Below are positions 9,202-17,000 of a stretch of 64,000 nt of DNA, piece after piece. Position 1 is the stretch's first letter. Each line of letters opens with the position of its first letter. The translations under genes were made by a program, and so were the position numbers. The stretch is from JL08 sp963765555 (GTDB taxonomy: Bacteria; Pseudomonadota; Alphaproteobacteria; Rhodobacterales; Rhodobacteraceae): assembly GCA_963765555.1 (NCBI GenBank), contig CAVXWX010000001.1:186001-250000 (forward strand), read 5' to 3'. The notes beneath the pieces are model-generated. The model saw nothing but the letters and a program-made list of their open reading frames with translations, had not been told where the DNA came from and did no database searches.

Positions 9202-10461
9202 ATGATTGAAATGTCTCATGCGACCTTGCGTTGGTTTCCTCTGGTTCTTTCGTATTTGGCCGCCCAGTTTCGATCATTTGGCTTGATCGGAATGCGGGCA
9301 AGCCGACCCTCTGATCAGGTGGAAAACAGCCGTGAGCCGCGACAGGGGCGCGCAATTCGTGGCGATACCGACACTTTGCTGGGGCGCAGGGATTTCGAAT
9401 TTGCCGCGCCGCAGATCAACGCTGTCTTTCACGGCCAGTCGGTCCTGATCACGGGTGCTGGTGGGTCTGTCGGTTCGGAACTGGCACGGCAGGTTATTGA
9501 CGCTTGCCCGCGGTTGGTGATCCTGTTCGACCATTCGGAACTTGCGCTGTACCAGATTGAACGCAAGTTGCGTGCAAACGCGCGGGCAAAAGGTGTGGCT
9601 TTGTGCCCTGTTCTGGCGTCGGTCACGGATGCGCAAAGGGTTCTTTCAACCTTGCGCCTTCACGAGGTGAGTGTGGTTCTGCATGCGGCGGCCTATAAAC
9701 ATGTTGCCCTGATTGAAGAAAACGAAGTTTCGGGCGTTCTGAACAACGTCATCGGTACACAGGTTATGGCCGATGCCGCGCGCCAGTGTGCTGTTAAACG
9801 GTTTGTGCTGGTTTCGACAGACAAGGCTGTGCGCCCCAAGAACATCATGGGCGCAACCAAACGTCTTGCTGAACTGGTCATCCAGGATGCCCAGACCCGG
9901 GCACCCGGTACGATTTTTTCGATGGTGCGGTTCGGCAATGTGGTTGGATCGTCCGGTTCGGTTGTGCCCCTGTTTCAGGAACAGATTGCGGCGGGTGGCC
10001 CCATCACCCTGACCCACAAGGATGTTTCCCGCTACTTCATGACAATCCCCGAGGCGGCGCATCTGGTTCTAAGTGCAAGTGCATTTGCCCGAGGGGGCGA
10101 TATGTTCATGTTGGATATGGGGAAACCGGTGCGGATCGTTGATTTGGCCCGCCGCATTGCGCGACACTCTGGTGTCAGTATCCGTGATGAACAGGCCCCA
10201 AACGGCGAAATCGATGTGCAGATCACAGGGTTGCGGCGCGGAGAGAAGTTGTTTGAAGACCTGTTGATGTCCGCCACGCTGGAACCGACGCCGCATTTCA
10301 AGATTTTTCGCGCATCACCCAAGGGGATTTCGGAACTGGAAATGGCACGGATTATGCGCGATCTGGCAACTGCTGTGGCCCATGATGACAACGCGGCCGC
10401 CCGCCGGATCGTCACGTCAGCAGTTTCCGAGGATCAGATACAGGAACAAACCGCAATGTGA
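9202..10461 (+). CDS. Nucleoside-diphosphate sugar epimerase/dehydratase (CapD/FlaA1/PglF family)
   Basis: The 419-residue protein has an NAD-binding Rossmann motif LITGAGGSVGSE about 85 residues in, then the catalytic block STDKAVRPKNIMGATKRLAE. There the usual Tyr of the short-chain dehydrogenase triad is Met, which is the normal state of this family. Such enzymes act on UDP-GlcNAc or similar sugars for capsule, O-antigen or glycan synthesis. The start is the ATG at 9202 with AGGAC just upstream; a GTG 30 bases earlier is also in frame. The N-terminus has one hydrophobic stretch but lacks the four transmembrane helices of full CapD/PglF, so it is the catalytic half with a short leader. It converges with the UDP-glucuronate epimerase gene 10 bases away. 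Confidence 0.87.
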   Translation: MIEMSHATLRWFPLVLSYLAAQFRSFGLIGMRASRPSDQVENSREPRQGRAIRGDTDTLLGRRDFEFAAPQINAVFHGQSVLITGAGGSVGSELARQVIDACPRLVILFDHSELALYQIERKLRANARAKGVALCPVLASVTDAQRVLSTLRLHEVSVVLHAAAYKHVALIEENEVSGVLNNVIGTQVMADAARQCAVKRFVLVSTDKAVRPKNIMGATKRLAELVIQDAQTRAPGTIFSMVRFGNVVGSSGSVVPLFQEQIAAGGPITLTHKDVSRYFMTIPEAAHLVLSASAFARGGDMFMLDMGKPVRIVDLARRIARHSGVSIRDEQAPNGEIDVQITGLRRGEKLFEDLLMSATLEPTPHFKIFRASPKGISELEMARIMRDLATAVAHDDNAAARRIVTSAVSEDQIQEQTAM

Positions 10462-10471
10462 CTGCATGCCG

Positions 10472-11488
10472 CTATACTTGGTAATAGTCGCGATACCAGT
10501 CGACGAAGGCCTGAATGCCAGTGCTTATCGGCGTTGACGGGCGCGACCCTGTCAAGGTTTCCAGCAGGCTTGCATCTGCCCATGTGGCAGGCACATCGCC
10601 GGGTTGCATCGGCATGAACCTTTTTTCTGCCGGCCGGCCGATTGCGGTTTCGATGGCTTCTATGAAGGTCATCAGTTCAACCGGCTGTCCGTTTCCGATG
10701 TTCACAACCCGATATGGCGCAACCGAAGACAGGCTGTCGCCCGCGGGAATGTCCTGTTCTGTTTCGGGCCGTTCCGGCGCGGCATCGATCAGGGCACAAA
10801 TGCCGGCGACAAGATCGTCGATATAGGTAAAATCGCGCTGCATCTTGCCGTGGTTGTAAATATCTATCGGCTTGCCTTCCAAAATGGCCTTGGTGAATTT
10901 GAAATGTGCCATGTCGGGGCGTCCCCATGCCCCGTAAACGGTAAAAAACCGGAACATCGTGATCGGAAGATCGTAAAGATGCGCGTAGGAATGGGCCATG
11001 CTTTCTGTGGCTTTTTTCGTAGCTGCATAGAACGACATCTGGCGGTTTGTCTGGTCGGTTTCGCGATAGGGCATGTCCGTGTTCGCGCCGTAAACCGACG
11101 ATGTAGACGCCAGCAAAGTGTGCGCGGGCGGAAGGGCGCGCGCCGCCTCGAGCAATTCAAGCGTGCCAACAAGGTTGGATTGAACGTAGCTGCGCGGTTG
11201 ATCGATCGAAAACCGGACACCAGCCTGTGCTGCCAGGTGAATGACTGCATCAAAGCGATACTTTTCAAACAGATCCAGCAACAGACCATCCTGTTCCAGC
11301 CGCGCGTTCACAGCGGTAAAATCTGCGCTTTGCAGCAGCATGGCCTGACGGCGTTCTTTCAGCGCCACGTCGTAGTAATCGGTCATCGCGTCCAGCCCGA
11401 TAACGCGCCAGCCCGCATCCAGAAGGGCGCGCGCCGTAAAGTATCCGATAAATCCGGCAGATCCGGTCACAAGTGCTGTACGCTGCAT
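10472..11488 (-). CDS. NAD-dependent epimerase, UDP-glucuronate 4-epimerase type
   Basis: The 338-residue protein belongs to the extended short-chain dehydrogenases. LVTGSAGFIGYFTARALL binds NAD, STSSVYG and YAATKKA supply the catalytic Ser and the YxxxK pair, and RFFTVYGAWGRPDMA with GKMQRDFTYIDD are characteristic of UDP-glucuronate 4-epimerases (CapI/LspL group), which make UDP-galacturonate for surface polysaccharides. The length matches the family. It ends 10 bases from the convergent CapD-like gene, so both probably serve envelope polysaccharide synthesis although they are transcribed in opposite directions. Confidence 0.9.
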   Translation of the reverse strand: MQRTALVTGSAGFIGYFTARALLDAGWRVIGLDAMTDYYDVALKERRQAMLLQSADFTAVNARLEQDGLLLDLFEKYRFDAVIHLAAQAGVRFSIDQPRSYVQSNLVGTLELLEAARALPPAHTLLASTSSVYGANTDMPYRETDQTNRQMSFYAATKKATESMAHSYAHLYDLPITMFRFFTVYGAWGRPDMAHFKFTKAILEGKPIDIYNHGKMQRDFTYIDDLVAGICALIDAAPERPETEQDIPAGDSLSSVAPYRVVNIGNGQPVELMTFIEAIETAIGRPAEKRFMPMQPGDVPATWADASLLETLTGSRPSTPISTGIQAFVDWYRDYYQV

Positions 11489-11592
11489 TCAGTTTGCCTT
11501 GGTTATCTTGCCCGGTCTGGGACGGTTGGCGCCTTTTGCCAGTTGGCGGCGCTTAGGCCAAGGGGCACGTGACAGGACGGGTGGTCGATTTG

Positions 11593-11793
11593 TTACGCTT
11601 CATCCGGGTTGGCGGCGGTTTTCAGGGCAGCGCGCAGCACGTCGCGGTCGCCAATATGATTGCACAGGATCAGCACAAGGCGGGCGTGAAAAGCATCACT
11701 TTGATCTTTGGTCAGGCCATCATGGGCGGCCAGCAATTCGGCATAAAACCCATCCACATCCTGAATGTTGGGTTCAAGATTTAATTGTGCCAT
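11593..11793 (-). CDS. DUF2783 family small protein
   Basis: A 66-residue soluble protein beginning MAQLNLEPNIQDVDGFYAELLAAHDGL, matching DUF2783. The start is the ATG complementary to 11791-11793, preceded by a GAAGG ribosome site; a longer in-frame start would run into the upstream monooxygenase. It starts 1 base after the stop of the FAD monooxygenase, so the two are translationally coupled. DUF2783 members are typically encoded beside such monooxygenases and metallo-beta-lactamase-fold proteins. Its molecular role is unknown; a small regulatory or partner subunit is a guess. Confidence 0.8.
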   Translation of the reverse strand: MAQLNLEPNIQDVDGFYAELLAAHDGLTKDQSDAFHARLVLILCNHIGDRDVLRAALKTAANPDEA

Positions 11794-11794
11794 T

Positions 11795-13401
11795 TCAACC
11801 TTCTTTTCCGATGGCGCGGCGCATGGCAGCGCGCAGTTTGGTTTCATCGAACGTGCCCCACCGGGCGGCGATGTAGTGATCTGGGCGCACCAGATAAACG
11901 GCGGAGGTTGCGGTGCCCAGAAACCTTTCGCGGATAATCGGATCGCAGCCGATATCGAACCGCCGAGCCGTTACTCCGGCTTCGCTGATTTTATCCGGGC
12001 CTTCGGCATTGATAGTCAAAAGGCCAAAGCCCTGACCAAAAGCTTTCGAGAAGAAAACCGGATGCGAGCGGCGCGTCACAACATGGCGCGCCCGGTCGTG
12101 TTGATGCAGGACCGCCCGCAAGATCATCGGGGCTTGTCAAAGGGGAGGTTTCATAAAGGCACGGCACAGACAAGCGGCCGGAATTGACCATCGGGCGCGC
12201 AAAGCCGTGATGTTCGGACAGATCAAGAACCGCATCGCGTAAAATCCGGCTGATCGGTGTTTTCGGCGTTATGAAATCTGTCGAACGCGACGAATTGAGG
12301 ATATTTTCGTCGGCCCCGAAAATACGCTCGGAATCATAGGTTTCCAGAAGCGTTTCGGGTGCGGTCCCGTCGATCACCAGTTTGAGCTTCCAGCACAGAT
12401 TATCAGTATCCTGCAGGCCCGAATTGGCCCCGCGCGCCCCGAAAGGCGATACTTGATGTGCGGCGTCGCCCGCGAAAATGACACGGCCATGGCGGAACCG
12501 TTCCATGCGGCGACATTGAAACGTATAGATCGATACCCATTCCAGCTCGAAATCGATATCAGCGCCCAACATTGCCTTAAGGCGGGTCACAACGTTTTCG
12601 GCCTTTTGTTCTTCTTTCTTGTCGATGTCCCAGCCCAGTTGCAAATCAATGCGCCAGACCCCGTCGGGCTGCTTGTGCAACAAGGCCGATTGCCCGCGGT
12701 TGAACGGGTGGATCAAACCAGAACCAGCGTTCTGTCGGAAATTCGGCGTCCATAACCACATCGGCGATCAGGAAATTATCCTCGAACACACGCCCGACAA
12801 AATCCAGCCCCAACATCTGACGCAATGGGGAACCGGCACCGTCACACGCGATCAGCCAGTTGCTTTCCAACGCATAGGGGCCGTCGGGTGTTTCTATGGT
12901 CAGCGCGACGTGATCGTTGAACCGGGTCGCTTGCGTAACCTTGTTGCGCCCGCGCAATTCGATTGGCGCACCGGCCTTTTCCAGCGCCCGTACGCGTTTG
13001 ATCAGGTGATGTTCCAGATGGTATTGTTGAAGATTGATAAAGGCAGGGCGTTTGTGCCCTGCTTCGGGTTGCAGGTTGAAGTTATAGACCTGCCGGTCGC
13101 CGAAAAACACTTTTCCAACGTTCCACTGAACGCCTTTTTCCGTGAGCGCCTGACCGCAGCCCAATCTGTCGGCAATGTCCAGTGTGCGTTTCGAAAAGCA
13201 GATGGCCCGGCTGCCAAACGAAACCTTTTCATTGTCGTCAAGCACAAGAACTTGAATGTCCTGCTGGGCCAGATCGATGGCTGCGGCCAATCCTACAGGC
13301 CCCGCGCCGACGATGATCACCTGTTTGCGCGCAGGTGTCGCGCGCCCCTGATCTTTGGAGCGGTGGTAGGGATAAAGCGGGGTTTCAAAAACCTTGGTCA
13401 T
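11795..13401 (-). pseudogene. FAD-dependent aromatic-type monooxygenase (PheA/MhpA group), two frameshifts
   Basis: The N-terminal part carries the FAD-binding GxGxxG in VIIVGAGPVGLAAAIDLAQQ and the start of a hydroxylase of the para-hydroxybenzoate hydroxylase type. The middle part contains GRVIFAGDAAHQVSPFGARGANSG, the conserved second FAD motif, and the C-terminal thioredoxin-like end runs to AAMRRAIGKEG. These three pieces lie in different frames. The breaks are at about 12706-12708 (CCACCC, one extra C on the coding strand) and about 12044-12046 (GAAAGC, one extra A). Repaired, the protein is about 534 residues. Such enzymes hydroxylate phenolic or aromatic acids with NAD(P)H and oxygen. 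Its ATG overlaps the DinB gene stop by 1 base (TAATG). The substrate is unknown. Confidence 0.85.
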
Positions 13402-13964
13402 TATGGTTTGCGTGTGTTCGTCTGCGGTTGTTCGGTCGGGTTGGACGGGTCTGAAAGAATTGCCTGTGCTGTCGCGGCGCGTTCGTATTCAAGGTAGAAA
13501 TCATCAAGTTGCGGCGGGGCGATACCGGCGTGGTGTATCATGGTATGGGCCTGCCCCCGATGATGGATCTGGTGTTGAAACAGATGCAACAGCAACGGCC
13601 CGACCCGTTCATGAACATCACCTGTTTCACGCTTGGTCAGGCGCAGGCTGTCCAGGTCTTCGGGCTCTAATGCTTTGCAAAACCGGATCAGGTCTTGATC
13701 TTGCGCTGCTTGCAACCGAGCAAGTTCCAAACACGTTCCGACATCGCAGCGGTCATAAACCGCACGCCCTTGGCCCGTTTCCTGCAAGGCATCGAGATAA
13801 TAAAGATCGACCTCGTAAATGTGGTTCAGCGTTCGCTTCAGGGATGGAAAAAAACCCGGTCGCGCATCAGAAAACGCACTGTCTGACAGCCCTGAAATCG
13901 CGGCGTACAGCGTTGAGTTGGCCCATGCGTTGTTCTGAGCCATCAAAACGAATGCATCCTTCAT
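13401..13964 (-). CDS. DinB family protein (putative metal-dependent thiol-transferase or hydrolase)
   Basis: The 187-residue protein begins MKDAFVLMAQNNAWANSTLY and has the DinB/YfiT-like four-helix pattern, with His in LNHIYEVD near residue 48 and HLFQHQIHHRGQ near residue 134 as the probable three-His metal site. DinB-type proteins include mycothiol- or glutathione-dependent transferases and many of unknown role. The ATG lies 4 bases after the stop of the metallo-beta-lactamase-fold gene and its own stop overlaps the monooxygenase start. This places it in the middle of a four-gene operon, where a thiol-dependent isomerase or hydrolase step on an aromatic intermediate is a reasonable but untested idea. 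Confidence 0.82.
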   Translation of the reverse strand: MKDAFVLMAQNNAWANSTLYAAISGLSDSAFSDARPGFFPSLKRTLNHIYEVDLYYLDALQETGQGRAVYDRCDVGTCLELARLQAAQDQDLIRFCKALEPEDLDSLRLTKRETGDVHERVGPLLLHLFQHQIHHRGQAHTMIHHAGIAPPQLDDFYLEYERAATAQAILSDPSNPTEQPQTNTRKP

Positions 13965-13968
13965 CCGA

Positions 13969-14919
13969 TCATTCCTGCAATGCGGCCCACATTTCCAGAT
14001 CGCGCTGTGCGGTCCAGATTTTTGGCGTTTCCACGCCCCGCGCTTCGTCATAGGCGCGGGCCACATTAAAGGGCAGACAATGTTCGTAGATCGCATAATC
14101 TGCGAATTTCGGATCACAGGCTGCGCGCACTGCATCCCACGCCTCTTTCAGTGATCCGCCGCGGGCTGCGACGCGCGCAGCCGGGGCATAGGTGCTGTTC
14201 ACGAAATCGCGCGTATTTTCGATAGCGGCGTTGACCATTTTCTTTCCGATCAATGCGTCACCACGGCCGGGTGCAATCGCATCGACATCAAAGGCCTGAA
14301 TGTTATCAAGGGTATGACCCCATTCACCAAAGTAGCCATCGCCACAATAACAGGCCGATTGGTATTCGACGATGTCGCCCGTAAACATCACGTTCTGATC
14401 GGGAACGTGGACCACGATATCACCGGCGGTGTGGGCCCGCCCCAGATGCATTAGATCGATACGCCGGTTTCCCAGATAGACCGTCATCGCCTCTGAAAAC
14501 GTTGTGGTCGGGTAGGTCAGGCTCGGGATGCTTTCATGGCCTTCGAACAATCGGGGAAAACGCTGGAATTCACTGTCCCAATCCTCTTGCCCGCGTTCGA
14601 TCACCATGGCGCGGGCCGCATCACTCATGATGATCTGATCGGCGTTATAGGCCGAAGCCCCGAGAACGCGGACAGCATGATAATGTGTCAGAACCACATG
14701 AGAAATCGGCTTGTCTGTAACACTGCGTACTTTCTCGATCACTTTGTTGGCCAGACGTGGCGTTGCCTGCGCTTCGACGATCATAACGGATCGGTCGCCG
14801 ATGATGACGCCGGAATTCGGATCACCTTGTGCCGTATAGGCCCAGATACCGTCGCCGACTTCGCTGAAGCTGACAGTTTTTTCTTCCAAGTCACCTTGCG
14901 ATGCGAATGCTTTTGCCAT
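13969..14919 (-). CDS. MBL-fold metallo-hydrolase
   Basis: The 316-residue protein has the metallo-beta-lactamase fold pattern: LTHYHAVRVLG at 78-87, His 163 in LGRAHTAGDIVV and Asp 182 in MFTGDIVEYQ. The canonical HxHxDH is modified to His 79-Tyr-His 81-Ala-Val-Arg, so the usual Asp and fourth His are missing. This suggests an altered or single-metal site, seen in a subgroup of the family. It is first in an operon with DinB, FAD monooxygenase and DUF2783. A hydrolytic step in the same catabolic route is likely. No signal peptide is seen. Confidence 0.85.
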   Translation of the reverse strand: MAKAFASQGDLEEKTVSFSEVGDGIWAYTAQGDPNSGVIIGDRSVMIVEAQATPRLANKVIEKVRSVTDKPISHVVLTHYHAVRVLGASAYNADQIIMSDAARAMVIERGQEDWDSEFQRFPRLFEGHESIPSLTYPTTTFSEAMTVYLGNRRIDLMHLGRAHTAGDIVVHVPDQNVMFTGDIVEYQSACYCGDGYFGEWGHTLDNIQAFDVDAIAPGRGDALIGKKMVNAAIENTRDFVNSTYAPAARVAARGGSLKEAWDAVRAACDPKFADYAIYEHCLPFNVARAYDEARGVETPKIWTAQRDLEMWAALQE

Positions 14920-15203
14920 GGTCTTTTCCTTCAGGGGCTGGTTGGCACAAGTTGCAAACGCCCTATCATTTGTTGATCAATCCGGATCGAAGCTAACACG
15001 GGTTCACACTTTGCGGAAGCATGCAGGCAGGCGCAAGATCGCTTTTGAAACCGTCGTGAATAGTCAACGATGAACGATTTCTTTACTTGCGGTCAGGTGC
15101 ACGCATCAGGCATATCAGGGTTAACAAAAACGCATTGGGCAGGACGCGCGAATTCCGTTTAATTTGGCCTTTTCGGGTTCGTTTCGGCAGGGAAAGCGAT
15201 GAC
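14920..15203. other. Divergent intergenic region between the MBL-fold operon and tamA
   Basis: These 284 bases separate two genes pointing away from each other and must hold both promoters. I see no convincing -35/-10 pair, operator palindrome or small gene. An open frame runs upstream of tamA from a TTG at 15087, but the stretch is arginine-rich and does not look like a signal peptide, so I take it as non-coding leader. Confidence 0.5.
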
Positions 15204-17000
15204 TTGAAACTGACGTCGAAAATTCTTTTCAGGCTTTTGGTTGGCATTTTGTTGTCGATACAATCGGCGGCGGCGCTGACTGTGCAAATCAATGGCGATC
15301 TGCCCGAGGACATTCTGGACAGATTGAACGGGGCATCGCTTCTGGTGGAGCAGGCGAACAATACAGATGCCGCCAGTCAAGACCCATACGCATCGGCAAA
15401 AGCTGATTACGCCCGTTTGCTGTCAGTCCTGTACGAAGCGGGATATTTTGGTGCGGAAATCAGCATCAAGCTGGATGGTCGAGAGGCGGCAAATGTTGCC
15501 GCGATAAACGCCCCTAAAAGTGCGAATTCTGCTGTTATCGCCATTCAGCCGGGGCCGGTTTTTCGCTATGGAACAGCACAGGTCCAACCCATCGCTCCGG
15601 GGACCGAATTGCCAAAAGGATTTGCGACAGGGGAAACTGCCGGTCTGTCATCCCTGCGCGGGGCCAGCGAAAAGGCGATTTCGGGGTGGCGCGATCGGGG
15701 ATATGCCAAGGCCAAAATTGTTGACCAAAAGGTAACGGCAGATCACCGCAACGCGATCCTGAATGCGGCCTTGCAGGTGAATGCCGGGCAACAACTGAAA
15801 TTCGGTAATTTGACCGTCAAAGGTAACAAAAGGGTCCGTACGGAAAGAATTCTGGACATCGCGGGCTATCCACAGGGCGAAGTGTTTTCACCCGAAGCTT
15901 TGGATAAATCCGCAAAGCGGTTGCGGCGCACAGGTGCGTTTGGTTCGGTTGCGTTTTCCGAGGCTGAAAATGTCGGACTGAACCAGACCTTGGACATTAC
16001 GCTGGACATCTCGGAACAGCGCCGCCGCAGGGTCGGATTTGGCGGCGATGTTTCAACCTCTGACGGTTTGAGCCTGAGCGCTTTCTGGATGCACCGTAAC
16101 TTGTTGGGCGGCGCCGAGCGTTTGCGGATCGAGGGCGAGATCAGTGGTATCGGTGGTGATACAGGCGGTGACGATTACCGGTTAAGCGCACGGTTCGAAC
16201 GGCCCGCGACCTTTGGACCAGACCGTGATTTGTATGCGCTGGCGGAAATAGAAGAGTTGAACGAGGTCAACTATTTTACGCGTCAGGCAACGATTGGTGC
16301 AGGCGTAAACTGGATCGCATCAGAGCGCCGCGAATATGAATATGGCATTGGCCTGATGGCGGCAGAAACCCGTGATGCATTCGGGGAGGACGAATATCTG
16401 CTGTTTATCATCCCGGCTGAAACGCGGCGCGATTACCGAGACAATAAACTGGATGCGACCAAGGGCTATTACTTGCGCGCCAATGCGACGCCCTTTGCCG
16501 CCATTCGTGGGGCTGATGATGGTGTGCGCGCCTTTGCCGACTACAGAATTTACCGCAGCTTCGGAGTGGAACGACCGGTCACTTTGGCGTTTCGCGCGCA
16601 ATTGGGGTCGGTGATCGGGCCATCTTTGGCGGACGCCCCAAGCGATTTTGTGTTTTATTCGGGCGGCGGCGGGACTGTGCGTGGACAACCTTATGAATCC
16701 CTGGGCGTGGACGTCGGCGGCGGATTGATCGCTGGCGGGCGGTCGTTTTTGGGCCTTTCCGCCGAGGCGCGTTTCAAGGTCACCGAAACCATCGGCATTG
16801 TCGGCTTCTATGATTACGGCTTTATCGGGTCCGACGCGTTTCCCAGTGAAGGCAGCGGTGATTCACAAAGCGGCGCTGGTATTGGCGTGCGGTACCAAAC
16901 GCCGATCGGACCGATCCGGTTTGATGTCGCTGTGCCTGTCAACGGGCCGAATGACAGCAACAACTTTGAAATCTACATCGGGATTGGACAAGCATTTTGA
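15204..17000 (+). CDS. tamA: Translocation and assembly module protein TamA (BamA/TamA outer-membrane barrel)
   Basis: The 598-residue Omp85-family protein works with TamB in outer-membrane protein or lipid handling. The start is a TTG at 15204 with an AGGGAAA ribosome site about 9 bases upstream; it gives a clean signal peptide (MKLTSKILFRLLVGILLS, then a cleavage region QSAAALT). POTRA domains occupy roughly residues 25-265, the last ending near TERILDIAGYPQGEVFSPE. The C-terminal half is the bacterial surface antigen barrel, with GGGGTVRGQPYESLG as the conserved VRGF-like loop-6 motif, and it ends in a terminal Phe (YIGIGQAF) as expected for barrel recognition. The stop overlaps the tamB start. 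Confidence 0.93.
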   Translation: MKLTSKILFRLLVGILLSIQSAAALTVQINGDLPEDILDRLNGASLLVEQANNTDAASQDPYASAKADYARLLSVLYEAGYFGAEISIKLDGREAANVAAINAPKSANSAVIAIQPGPVFRYGTAQVQPIAPGTELPKGFATGETAGLSSLRGASEKAISGWRDRGYAKAKIVDQKVTADHRNAILNAALQVNAGQQLKFGNLTVKGNKRVRTERILDIAGYPQGEVFSPEALDKSAKRLRRTGAFGSVAFSEAENVGLNQTLDITLDISEQRRRRVGFGGDVSTSDGLSLSAFWMHRNLLGGAERLRIEGEISGIGGDTGGDDYRLSARFERPATFGPDRDLYALAEIEELNEVNYFTRQATIGAGVNWIASERREYEYGIGLMAAETRDAFGEDEYLLFIIPAETRRDYRDNKLDATKGYYLRANATPFAAIRGADDGVRAFADYRIYRSFGVERPVTLAFRAQLGSVIGPSLADAPSDFVFYSGGGGTVRGQPYESLGVDVGGGLIAGGRSFLGLSAEARFKVTETIGIVGFYDYGFIGSDAFPSEGSGDSQSGAGIGVRYQTPIGPIRFDVAVPVNGPNDSNNFEIYIGIGQAF

